Below, piece by piece: positions 34,978 to 46,116 of a stretch of DNA of 64,000 bases. A program made the translations under genes and the position numbers. The notes under the pieces are model-generated. The model had not been told where the DNA came from. It did no database searches and saw only the letters and a list, made by a program, of their open reading frames with translations. Numbering within the stretch: position 1 is the stretch's first letter; every line of letters starts with the position of its first letter. The stretch is from assembly GCF_963676685.1 (NCBI RefSeq), contig NC_092346.1, positions 71,129,821 through 71,193,820 of the forward strand, read 5' to 3'. The DNA comes from Mytilus edulis (lineage: Eukaryota; Mollusca; Bivalvia; Mytilida; Mytilidae).

Positions 34978-37900
34978 TTATTTTGATGTCACCGTCATCA
35001 CAAACTCTGAAAGTAAAATCGTATGTTATAATTTTGTTAATTATAAAATTGCCACACATCTTTTTTTTTATTCACATATGAGAATTGTCTTAAAATTGAC
35101 AGTTTCTTTGAATTTATTGCTTCTTTAGCAGAATTTTTTCCCTCACTTTTATTATAACTGGGACTGTCATCAGGTGAAAAGAAATCTTAACATAACCCAA
35201 AATGAGCCTCCTTTTTCTCCCTATTACTTTTTGTCTTTTTTTCTTTTGTCGTGCTGTAGTCTAAAATATTTGTCTAAATATTTCTAAAGTGTGGAAATAA
35301 ATTTCATCAATTAAAAGTTACAATGGGTAAAATGTTGTCTTTTAAAATTATTGTTATTGTACGTTTTCCATCGAATTTTCGAGTACAATAACAAGGGATT
35401 TTGGAAGGGATATTTCAAATTTCCCTTAAATTTTAATGGGTCAAAATAATTAACTTAATGAAACATGTATGTAGTGTAATTCGAATATCAAAAAGCATGT
35501 TAATCCCGAGGGTATCACACGGCCAATTGCAAATACTTTGATTTCAATGGATATTAAAAAGTTATGTTTAAAATATGACACAGGAAAGAATGGCCCGGCC
35601 CTGGATTTCCCTTGTTTTTAGTTTTCTTCGAATTTCCATTGTTCATATTTCTTCAGATATTCAAATTTGTTTAGTTTTTATTACATTAGAATGAAATTAA
35701 AAAAAGTGTGGCTGTGGCCATTGATTGACACATTAAATTCATCCACTGACTGGGACAATTTACGTGAACGTTTGTCTGTAACGACCACTGTTCACGACGT
35801 ACCTACGATAGACATTTAAACTGTGGGGTCACCGAAGGTTTCTTAACGCCTTTAATTATAAAATAATTCGAAAAATTAATCAGGAATAACCTTTATGTTT
35901 TGATTTATATAATTGATATAAATCAAAACATCGTGTTATTTTTTATTAATTTTTCGAATTACTTTATTAAGGTGTTGAGAACCTTTGGTGACCCCATAGT
36001 TTAAGTGTCTTTAAAAAGTACATAGTGAGCAGTGGTCGTTACATACAAACGTTCACCTAAATTGTCCCAGTCAATGGATGAATTTAATATGTCAATCAAT
36101 GGCCACATCCACACTGTTTTAAATTTCATTCTATTTTAAAAGCAATTAAAAGTATAAAGACATTAACATTACCTTCGTAATGAATTTTCCCCTCGCCGTC
36201 TTTATCTGCTTCTTGAATTAATTCCTCTATTTCAGCATTTGACATTACTTCACCCATAGTTGTCATTAGGTGTCTAAAATGTTTGGAATCAATGTATCCT
36301 TTCCCATCCTTATCGAAAACTTTAAATGCTTCTTGAAGTTCTGTCATAGGATCTTTTGGTTTCATTCGAGTTGTCATGATACTCAACATTTCAGAAAAGT
36401 CTATAGTTTGGTTACCTGAGAGAAAAAAAACATGATGATGGTATTTTAAGTTTTAATTGTACTTTTTTTTTCTCTCACTGCAATCATATTACATCATCCT
36501 GTTTTCATATTGAGCAAGTTAGAAAAGAATTATTTCGTATTCTAATATGAGGTTAGAAAAAAAAGAAGAAATTGTTTATTTTCTTATGATACAAAATATG
36601 GAATCCACTGTACAAATCCGAAAAACATAGAAAGGTCGCTTCTATTCGGATATTCTTCTCAACAATGTCACAATTAAGAACTTCAACGCAGAACAAAACC
36701 TTGCACCTTGCTGCTAGCTCACGACTCCCTCATAGCACCGGTTTTGAAAGGAACTATGACTATGAACATTTCGAACGCTACAACGTGCATTGATGAAAAC
36801 ACCTGTGGTGTAATATAAGCAAATACAGATTATAACGGAAAAGGAATTTCTGTCTTATAAGAGTCCTAATTTTTAGTTGGGGTGATTTTTACATGGATGA
36901 TTTATGGTTTGATTTTCCCCTTTATTTAATGTTAATATGATGTTGTAGATGATAGCACAGAAGAAAAGAGGAAACGGTCACAATAAATTCGTAGCTCTAT
37001 TATATAGTACGTTTCGACCCAGGTTTGGCTTAAATCTAGATAATCGTCGTAATTATCAAATGAGAATCGAAATGATTTAGATATCACACTTGAACATTTA
37101 CTTAGCTTTTGGTTAGCAAATCTTATTAGTAAACCTGTTTGATAGTCTTTAGTCGTCGGCGAAGAAATTTGTTGAGAAATTTATAAGAATTTAAACAAAT
37201 AAAGATGTCATTTGTATTCTAGAATTGAATTCTTGTCTGTATCATGGCAAATCGGATGCAAGTTATTCATCTTAGATATTGATAAACAAAAATGTGTATT
37301 TTGTTCCGCCTTGGTGTATATTTCACATTAGTAGCCATGAATTAAACCACTTTTTACTTCAAAACTAAAATTAAAGTATTACATTTAGTATATTTTCTTG
37401 TAAACAACACATAAGGTCCAAGAACACAACGGTCGTCCCTTGATTTTCGTTGCTCACAAATATATAGTCCCTAGTGTTGACAGTCGGTTACTTGCCATTA
37501 ATTTTTATACCCCTTTCAAATTTATTTCTTCATGTTTAATGCCTCAAATTGCAAGTAAGGGGGTTGAAATTACACTGTAAAAAAATTTGGGTCCAGAATT
37601 TTAAAGGAAAGTAGTGATTTGGTCCAGCTGAAAAAGGTTAAAAATTAGCACTTCGGAAGCTGTCAAAAGATTTCAAGACGCCCTAAACATAAAAGTGTCC
37701 ATATTTTATCTTAGAGCCGATGAAGTATTCTATAATTTTGATATAATTTGTCCCAAAAGTAGTACAACACACTGTAAAAGTTTCTTTGAGAAAGCGCAGG
37801 TGGGATTTGTTTTATTTTCATTTATGTTCTAAAAGAAATGCACTACGAAATAATTGTGGTCTCGGACCATAATACATACCACCTTCATCATAGCTTTTAG

Positions 37901-39288
37901 TTAACATTTCTATTTCAGCCTCTGATGGACTCTGTCCTAACGCTCTCATCACTGTACCTAGCTCTTGGGGATTGATAAAACCATCATTGTCCTTATCAAA
38001 CAATGTAAAACATTCTTTAATTTCTGAAATAATTGATTTATAAAGTAGATTTTAAACTTGAAAGCATAGCTATATATGTATATGCATTTATTATATTGTC
38101 AATATAATGGAATTTTATGCGACTGTCATACAAGTGAGAGGTTAAGTTAGCTATAAAACCAGGTTTCATCCACCGTTTTCTACATAAGAAAATGCCTGTA
38201 CCAAGTCAGGAATATGACAGTTGTTATCCATTCGTTTGATGTGTTTGAGCTTTTGATTTTGCCATTTGATTAGGGACCTTCCTTTTTGTATTTTCCTCGG
38301 AGTTCAGTATTTTTGTGATTTTACTTTTTATCAAGAGTTTATCAAAGAAACATTTTATCAGATCCTATGATGCATCTATCTTTTAAATGAAAAGCATGCG
38401 TGTCGGATTCGTATATCGTTTAATCAAACAAAGGTATTAATTGTATTGAATGGGTTCTTTTTTCTAGTGCTGTGTTTGTACTTTATATCTGCCATAGTTG
38501 ATATTTGATTGCTTGTACTGTCCTTTCATACTGTAATTTGTGTTGTTAAATTTCAACGACTATCGGTCATATTTTCTCAAAATAAGAAGGCATGAATTAC
38601 GCCTGAGTTATAATATTTGGTATATATACCTGTTATTTGATCCTCTGATAGCCCGTCAGCCTGTAATAAAGAAGAAAATAATCGAACATAGCTATGGTAT
38701 CGATAAAGGGTGTTTTTTTCAAATTGAAAGTTACCATCATTGGGTTGCTTCCTCTAATGGCAACTTGTTAGGCTAAAAGGTTTTATTGGTAAAATAGATA
38801 ACGCTTGTATTCTTATTACTTTGGAAATAAAGGATAATAGGAGAAGCACATTTATAGACAAAATCCCATTTGATTACTTTGATACTGATACTCGTAACAC
38901 TTTGATTGCTTGTTTTTCATGAAAGTTGCTTTAAGGTCTTCAAGGATGAAAAAATTAAAACTTTATACTAAACAAGACAGTCTCTAACGTTGACTAACGT
39001 GGTATTTTTTTTATCATCAACCATCGCTACATGTGTCTTTGAAGGTAAATACGAGCGAGTTATAGATACATTTCAACAAGACTCGTTAATTATTTCAGTT
39101 GAATGGCCGAATAAAACTGAAAACTTTCGGGACACAATTTTATCTTTGCAGCAAAATAATGTTTATTTATTAACTTAAAAAAATAAAAGAAATTATAAGC
39201 TTTCGGTTGTATGCAATATTACAATTGCTTTTGAAAGTACGATTACAGCATTGAAAAAATAAAACAAATATTGTGTTTTACTTACCAT
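34978..39288 (-). CDS. Calmodulin-like EF-hand protein, 149 aa, five exons
   Basis: Exons: 39286-39288 (ATG, donor GTAAGT), 38630-38660, 37880-38023, 36173-36415 and 34978-35006 (ending EFVMTVTSK and TAA). Exon sizes 3, 31, 144, 243 and 29 equal those of the neighbour at 26.3 kb. The product starts [17 protein letters not shown]. Loop 1 ([12 protein letters not shown]) is canonical. Loop 2 ([12 protein letters not shown]) lacks an acid at position 3. Loop 3 ([12 protein letters not shown]) has Lys at 5 and His at 12, where Glu is normal. Loop 4 ([12 protein letters not shown]) keeps its main ligands. The ends ADGLSEDQ and EFVMTVTSK are closest to true calmodulin in this cluster. AATAAA overlaps the stop codon region. 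It is transcribed away from the gene at 39.8 kb. Confidence 0.9.
35686..36137. mobile_element. 450-bp foldback element in the last intron of a calmodulin-like gene
   Basis: The left arm (from 'agaatgaaattaaaaaaagt') and right arm (ending 'ctgttttaaatttcattct') are inverted copies meeting near 35912 at 'atataattgatataaatc'. Identity by eye is about 85%. It lies 35 bp from the splice donor at 36173. Confidence 0.85.
38090..38360 (+). repeat. Dispersed repeat with 'aaatgcctgtaccaagtcag'
   Basis: The block 'ataatggaattttatgcgac' to 'aatatgacagttgttatcc' recurs at 42085-42310 (plus), 53640-53800 (plus), 31790-31960 (minus) and 58590-58735 (minus). Confidence 0.75.
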
Positions 39289-39833
39289 ATCGACTGTACA
39301 TGTGTATATTTTAGTGCACTAGAGTTAGAATGGTGTCGAAACAGTTGTAAACACGACACCTATTTTCTTTAGAAATTGATTTAATTAATTTGCTTAACGA
39401 TCCGGTACACTGCTGACTTTCTCTTTGTCTTACTACAAGTCAACGAAAGTTAAAAAGCCAATGTTCACAAGTTTAAATGATTCATTTTCCAATATATGTG
39501 TATGTACCTGCTAATTTATAATTCATTGTGGTTCGTGTAACCCCTGCTGTTTTCTGCAAATTAAAAGTAATTATATTGTCAATAATTAATTTCTTGTCAG
39601 CGATAGCATCACCTATACATTGTACATATAATTGCAGTTACTGTAAGTTTGGTATAGTATTTGTAACATTGTGATTGATATTTCCTATTAAATAATTATA
39701 AACGCATGAATGGCATAATATAATTTTGGCTATTTGTAACTAATGAAATGAGATTTCTTTTGTATGGTATATATCAATGTCCAAAACTAATTGTAAATAT
39801 ATAGCTTTGCTTTACTTTTTATAATGGTAAGTT
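39289..39833. promoter_or_regulatory. Shared spacer between two divergent calmodulin-like genes
   Basis: The two start codons face away from each other across 545 bp, so both promoters must lie here or in 5' exons inside it. An AAAATATAC stretch lies about 15 bp upstream of the left ATG, and 'gctttactttttataATG' precedes the right one. No certain promoter motif was identified; the call rests on gene arrangement. Confidence 0.55.
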
Positions 39834-42800
39834 TTTTAAATACTGATTATATAAAAAAAAAAATCACATAAAATGTGTATTTTGTTACAAGTCTTTTGTA
39901 CCAAATGAATATGCATTCGTTGTATGATATTAACTTCACGTCTTAGCAAAAAAAAAATAACATTGTGTAAAATTTATTATGGATCAAAAATTGGTTGGAC
40001 ATTTTTTAAGTAAGAAGCATACCAAATGACGTATAAAGTATTTTAGTTATATGAATCGACAGTTATATAAAGAAGACACCAGGATATCTTATTTTGAAAT
40101 ATATTTTTTCAGGCTTCTTCATTAGGCCAGGCAGAAAAAGATGGTACGTAGAAACTCACCCGATATTTAAACAAAACCGTTTTTAAATGTTTTATTTAAT
40201 ACATATTAACTTCAATAAGAAGGAACTTTTTTTATTTTTTATTTTTATTTTTATTTTTCCATGAGCGTTTATTTATTTAAAAGACTTATTCGTTTTTGCC
40301 ATATTGGATCAGACAGAATAAAATACTAAGGCTTTTCCACCTCAGGAAAAGATTACCTTAGCTGTATTTGGCAAAACGTTTTGGTCCTCAATGCTCTTCA
40401 ACTTCGTACTTTATTTAGCCTTTTTAACATGTTGTTTATACGAGCGTCACTGATGGGTCTTTTGTAGACGAAACGCTCGTCTGGAGCAAATATAAAATTT
40501 CAATCCAAGTATCTATGATGAGTTTACAGTACTTACATTTCATTCTTAAAGGTAAAAAATAAACAGATTATTCAAATATATTAAAACACATATCTGTATT
40601 CGTCATTTATAACAACACCTATTCTACATTTTAAATCTGTTGTTTCAGAAATCAGAGATGTGTATGATTTGTATGACATAGAGAAAACAGGAAAATTACC
40701 ACAGGATGACTATGCTACTATAGTTCGTGGTATGGGACACAACCCCTCAGAGAAAGAGCTACAAGAAATGTTTCAATCAACAAGACCAGATCGTAAGTGT
40801 AACAATAATTTATCTTACCTCCTATACATTTCTAGGAAAATGATTGGTTAAAAGCGTCCTCGTGGAAACCGTGTATATTTGATATTAGGTTAGTAGGGAG
40901 GCGGGGCTTATTTCATACACGGTTAGTAGTGGAGTTACGTCCCTTTATATTCCATATAAGGTTGTAGGGAGGAGGGGCTAATTTCATACACGGTTAGTAG
41001 TGGTGTTACGTCCCTTTAGAAAAACAAAACAGTACTTAGAAAAAATCTTAAAGGTTTCAACAGACGAAGAAATTGATGATTAAGATTGAAATAAATTTAT
41101 AAAACACTAAAAATCTAACAAAAAAACAAGTTGTCAATGTTGGCATCTGTTTTTTTTATTGGATAAATGGAGTAGTTTCTTAATCATGTTAATGCTAACT
41201 GTAATGAAGACTTGCTCATTTTGATAGGTCACTGGTCTAAATTTTACACGTTAAGATAGTCGGTAAGATAAATTCGTTACATAGTGTGCTAGTGACGTAA
41301 TACGGTATATATGGGGTCAGTAAATTCCATATGGGGATTCGAGCTTCGCTCTCACCCCATATGGAATTTACTGACCCCATATATACCGTATTAGGTCACT
41401 AGCACACTATGTAACTAATAATACGGTATATCATACTATCATACTGTAACCATGCAAGTCATTTAGAATATGTTTAAATATAATAATTCTTAGCTGTAAA
41501 ATATATTCCCCAAGACTGTAATATCATAACATTGAATATTTTCGGAACTAGTGATTATTATGCCGAAGTTTCTTATTGACAACATATTTGTTGAACTTGG
41601 AGGTAGACATTCTCAACAAATTGTCGGCATTCCTATGGAAACGAAGTGTGCGCCTCTCTTTGCCGACCTCTTCTTATTTTCATATGAGTCGGTGTTACTT
41701 CAGACACTTATTTATAAAATACAAGACATATTAATGAAACACTATCTTTTAATTTCACATTCAGATGTATTGATGATGTTCTTTCCATTAAAAATCTAAA
41801 CTTTTGTAACTGGATTCCATTAAATAAAGGCAACAATAGTATACCGCTGTTCAAATGCCATAAATCGATTGAGAGAAAACAAATCCGCTAAATCCCCCAG
41901 AACTAGAAAATAAAGAAACAACAGACACGGCTTCCTCCGCCTCATTTAGACGTCAAATTTGACATACGAGGTCATCTCAGTATAATGTTTTTTTTTATAG
42001 TGATTAGGATTGTAACACAATGTTGACAGCTGTACCCTAATTTTGACATTTTTACCTATTATGTCTGGGTTTTTTTTGTTCTCACATCGTTGTCAATATA
42101 ATGGAATTTGATGCGACTTCCATACAATGAGAAGTTTAGCTAGATATAAAACCAGGTTTAGTCAATCATTTTTTACATAAGAAAATGCCTGTACCAAGTC
42201 AAAATACGACCGTTGTTATCCATTCAATAGATGTGTTTGAACTTTTGATTTTGCCATTTGACTACGGACTTTATGTTTTGAATTTTCCTGGGAGTACTTT
42301 ATTTTTGTTGTTTTACATTTTTCATGTACGAAACACGAGTTTTGCGTACACGGTTATAAGCCTGGTATCTTTGACGACTTTATGTAAGCTAGTATATTTT
42401 CCAATATTGATGGAGTTCGATGAGTGGATGCTGGAAAATGTATTCTTAATCCCACTTTGGTGTGTTTTTATCATGATGGTTTTCAATCTGATTCTTACCG
42501 TTTTGGGATGAACGATTTTAGTTTGATTTGGATAAGACTTTCCTTGCTGACAAAATCCTGCTCAGTAATTTAAATTAATTTGCTCTAGACTTAGCGGAGA
42601 AATAAAAAGCTGTCTTCATCAGAAAAGTGTTTTTTCATCGAATTACCAGGGCGTAAGAAGAGTTCAAATCTATCCCTATATCCAGATATGAATAAAATTA
42701 ACGTTACACTGTAGATAGAATTAGGAATTTAATTTCTTAATTCAAGTATATTATTAAACAATTTCCAGAAAGATTTCCCTTAGTTATGTATGAGCCCAAT

Positions 42801-44667
42801 GTAAGGTTCTGCTAATGATTGCAACGATAACTTATAATTATCTACTAAAGGTGCTGGAATGGTGGACTATAGTGATTTCCTCGATGCATATGCAAAGCAC
42901 TTTAATACCAAAAAGAACGAAGAACGAGAAATACGGCAAGCTTTCAGAGTTTTTGACAGAAATGAAGAAGGTTTAATAGATGCCAATGAACTAAAACAAA
43001 TTGTCACAACAAGAGGTGAACGACTATCAGAATCGGAAGCAAAATCTTTGATTAAACAGGCAGAGGTGGATAGTCAAGGGAAAATAGATTATGAAGGTGA
43101 GTGTCTTTTTTCTAATTTTACAATGCTATGAGTTTGAATGTTATTCTTTTAAATTTCAGCCACGATATTGTGTTTATCCTTCTTCTACTTATGATTTGTA
43201 TTGCTAATTCAGTATGTTAAATATTTCTTTGTCAATAATATACTTCACGTAAGAACAGAGTAATTGTGTCCCAAAAAGACTGATACTAATATCTTGATTA
43301 ACATGTAAGTGGTAAGTACAAAACCATTTTTAGAGAAAGAATTAAAATGAGGAGAACTATATACATGATATAAAAAAACTACCTACTAAAATAATTGTTC
43401 TTATGGTCAAAACTTTCTTCATTTCCCTAAGCCTTTATATTGCTTTGCGTGTTCATTAAAGCATTGGCTGTGAAGCAGGAAGATGGACGAGGGGTACTAT
43501 TTCACTTCACTTTCGAAGTTGTGGGTGTAGCTATGCTATGTTTTCATTTTTATACGCCCGTCAAAATTTTGACGGGACGTTTTATGGTATACAAATGTCC
43601 GGTGTCCGTCCGTCTGTCTGTCCGTCTGTCTGTCCGTCCGTCTGTCCGTCTGTCTGTCCGGCGTAAACATGTCGCACCGTAACTTGAGAACGACTTATCC
43701 AAATTTCATGAAACTTAACATAGTTGTTTCTTATGATGGTCAAATGATCTGTATACTTTTTGGTGAAAATTAGATTAAAACTTTTTGAGTTACGGCACTT
43801 TGTAACTAAAACAGGGGTGTGTGTTTTTCACATGTCGCACCGTATCTCAAAAACGATTCTTGATTATGGCTTAAAACTTTAAACACTTCTTAGTTATATT
43901 AATCTTAATATCTGTATACTTTTTGGTGATGATTCAAAATTTTATTTTTGAGTTATTGAGTATTTTGTAAAAAAGGGGGAGGGTTTTTACATGTCGCACC
44001 ATATCTCATAAACGATTTATGATTATTGCTTAAAACTTTACACATGTCTTTGTTATATTAATCTAAAGATCTGTATACTTTTTGGTGATGATTCAAAATT
44101 TCATTTTTGAGTTATTGAGTATTTTGTTAAACAGGGGAGGTGTTTTTTACATGTCGCGCCGTATCTCAAAAATGATTTATGATTATTGCTTAAAACTTTA
44201 CACACTTCTTTGTTATATTAATCTAAAGATCTGTATACTTTTTGGTTTTGATTCAAAAATTTTATTTTAGTGATATTTTGTTTTTTGTAAAAAAAAAAAA
44301 AACAGGGTTGGGGGTTTCACATGTCCCGTCGTGTCTCAAAAACAATATCTGGTTATTGCTTAAAACTTTTTCAGAAACTATTTATGATTATTGCATAAAA
44401 CTTCCACACAAGACGTCGGGCGTATCATGCGCTCATGGCGCAGCTGTTTATTTTGTTTTAAATCTAATGATGATTAAATTATAAATTAAAAAAAAAACAT
44501 ATAAAGTTTTAACTTTTCTATTAACGTGGGTTTAATAAAATGTAACGGTCTGAATCCTGGCGAATGAAACACTCCTCTTTCAGTAATTTCGTTATGTTTG
44601 TAGTTGTAAAACTTTAATTGTAGTAATATTCTTCTTTTCAGAGTTGACCAAAGTTATAAAGGTGTAA
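39834..44667 (+). CDS. Divergent calmodulin-like protein with mostly degenerate EF-hands, 149 aa
   Basis: Exons: 39834-39836 (ATG, donor GTAAGT), 40113-40143, 40649-40792, 42851-43096 and 44642-44667 (ending ELTKVIKV and TAA). Sizes 3, 31, 144, 246 and 26 give 450 nt, so length is kept although exons 4 and 5 shifted by one codon each. The product begins MASSLGQAEKDEIRDVYDL. Loop 1 (DIEKTGKLPQDD) is weak. Loop 2 has Arg at position 1 (RPDRAGMVDYSD). Loop 3 (DRNEEGLIDANE) looks able to bind calcium. Loop 4 (EVDSQGKIDYEE) has Glu at 1 and Gln at 5. The frame is intact, so selection seems to act on it. A possible AATAAA lies at 44960. Confidence 0.87.
40340..40530 (+). repeat. Dispersed repeat with 'gacgaaacgctcgtctgg'
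   Basis: Same family as the blocks near 30170 and 30950. It lies in intron 2 of the gene at 39834. Confidence 0.65.
40885..41025. repeat. Two tandem copies of a 75-bp repeat
   Basis: 'catacacggttagtagtgg' and 'gttacgtccctttat' occur twice about 70-75 bp apart, each after a GGGAGG(C/A)GGGGCT block. Confidence 0.75.
41276..41416. mobile_element. 140-bp near-perfect hairpin
   Basis: 'gttacatagtgtgctagtga' at the left returns as its reverse complement at the right (41397-41416). The arms are about 60 bp with very few mismatches. The loop is 'attcgagcttcgctctca'. The centre of each arm carries 'ataccgtatta' and 'ccccatatggaa'. Confidence 0.88.
41551..41980 (+). pseudogene. Reverse transcriptase fragment, second family, with a nested insertion
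   Basis: It reads KFLIDNIFVELGG, then GIPMETKCAPLFADLFLF, a Penelope-like palm block. It is interrupted at about 41819 by roughly 75 bp of another repeat ('gtataccgctgttcaaatgc'), after which 'agaaacaacagacacggctt' resumes the same element. The related copy at 46500-47480 lacks this insertion. Confidence 0.72.
42060..42515 (+). repeat. Dispersed repeat with a 108-codon open frame
   Basis: Same family as 38090-38360. The open frame from 42185 matches no family I know and its first part is shared with the dispersed copies, so I treat it as repeat. Confidence 0.65.
43551..44447 (+). mobile_element. Helitron-like element starting ACGCCCGTC, with about 150-bp core repeats
   Basis: It opens with TATACGCCCG and a perfect 20-bp palindrome at 43557-43576, followed by a GTCC/GTCT-rich stretch. 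Three to four core repeats of about 150 bp contain 'acatgtcgc' and 'gatctgtatactttttgg'. It ends GGGCGTATCATGCGCTCATGGCGCAGC, whose GGGCGTAT is the inverse of the start. The architecture equals that of the AGCTCACCTGG family. It lies in the last intron of the gene at 39834. Confidence 0.68.
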
Positions 44668-44959
44668 ATGGAGGACATCTCTCGACAAATACAAAGCGTT
44701 TTGTGATGCTTAAAGTTATCAAAATGGAATCACTGGATATACTCATACTGTTTGATATTGATGTTTGACACTGCATACCAATCTAACAATCTTACAACCT
44801 ATTATGTTGTTAAAATATGCTTGCAATTCGGGCAATAATAGAGTCAAATAATACTTCTGACTTTGTTATAAATGAGTAGACTTCTTATATATAACTGTTC
44901 TACATATTTCAAACTTGCAAGAAATTCTCATATCTGTAATCGATTTTGAAAACAAAAGC

Positions 44960-44965
44960 AATAAA
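44960..44965 (+). terminator. Possible polyadenylation signal of the 39.8-kb gene
   Basis: AATAAA about 290 bp after the stop codon at 44667. The use of this signal is inferred from position only. Confidence 0.4.
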
Positions 44966-45204
44966 GCATTTCCCCCACCAAAAGTGATCAAGTTTATGAG
45001 GAATGTAAAGTTTTCTATTGACCGTACGAGTTTTCCCCTACTTTTGATATTGTTTTTTTATGTTATGTTATGTTATGTTATGTGGATTTTAACATGAATG
45101 AATAAATATTGATCATCAGAGCACTGATCGATCGTTTTTTCCCATCCATTTGTATAAAAGGATATGTCGGGAAAACGTCAACAAAATAGCCACCCAACGA
45201 CACA

Positions 45205-45722
45205 ATAAAACCAAAACGACATATCGTCGCTGTTATGCAAAAATCTCGTATCTCAATTTTTTGCGGAAATCTTTTTATCGATTAATTAGAATTTAAATAT
45301 GTATCTTCCACTGTATGCGAAAATATCTGATCTTCTAACCAATCATTAACCCGAATTCTGACATGTGACGAAAAAGTGTAGTCGGATTGATGACACATTT
45401 TGTTGTGCGAAAATATCGTATCTCAAAAGAAAAACACATGTCACGGCAGCTGACATTATAACAGGTACAGTTTTATCAATTTTAGGTTCTAATATAGCTT
45501 AGAAATAATGAAAAGCTTTGAAATTACAATATATAGGTGCAGAAATTTTTGCTCGTCTTGGTAATTGATTGGTTAGAAGGTCAGATATTTTTGCATACAG
45601 TGGAACATACATATTTAATTCTAAATAATCGATAAAAAGATTTCAGTTTTTACTGCCTGGTGTAAAATTATCAAAACCTTAGATACGAGGTTTTTGCATA
45701 ACAGCGACGATATGTTTGCTAT
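45205..45722. mobile_element. 510-bp foldback element
   Basis: The left arm begins 'acatatcgtcgctgttatgc' and the right arm ends 'gcataacagcgacgatatgt'. Inner blocks such as 'ccactgtatgcgaaaatatc' also pair with 'gatatttttgcatacagtgg'. The arms are about 150 bp, around a loop of about 200 bp. It lies between the two plus-strand calmodulin-like genes. Confidence 0.85.
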
Positions 45723-46116
45723 TGGCCACTGATACACATGTTATTATGTTGTTGATTAATCGGTCACTTGACTTTTATTTTGGTAAATTCCCGCCACGAC
45801 TATTATTGAAGACAGAAGACAAATACCATATTTCAAGACTTCTGTTGAAGATAAATTAATTCAATTCTGATTTATAGAAAATGTTGGTGACGGTAAAATC
45901 TATTACACGATTTAAAGAATTCTTTTATTAATATTGAGTACTGAATTACCGTTCTATTATTAATGTCTGTAGCGAAATGCCTGACGACTCTTTTGTTTTA
46001 TAAACAATTTAACTGTTCTCTTTTTAATTATATTATATTTACAATGCATGAATACGCATACTTTAATGGTAACGTGTCAATATTTTGCATTGTTAGTTGC
46101 AGACAATAGGATCAGC

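Noticed and set aside
40141-40143. ATG followed by GTACGT taken as an ATG-only first exon of the 39.8-kb gene
   Set aside because: It is the end of the 31-nt exon 40113-40143 (ASSLGQAEKD); the true ATG exon with GTAAGT is at 39834.
42185-42511. 108-codon open frame with hydrophobic stretches
   Set aside because: Its beginning is shared with several dispersed repeat copies in the window.
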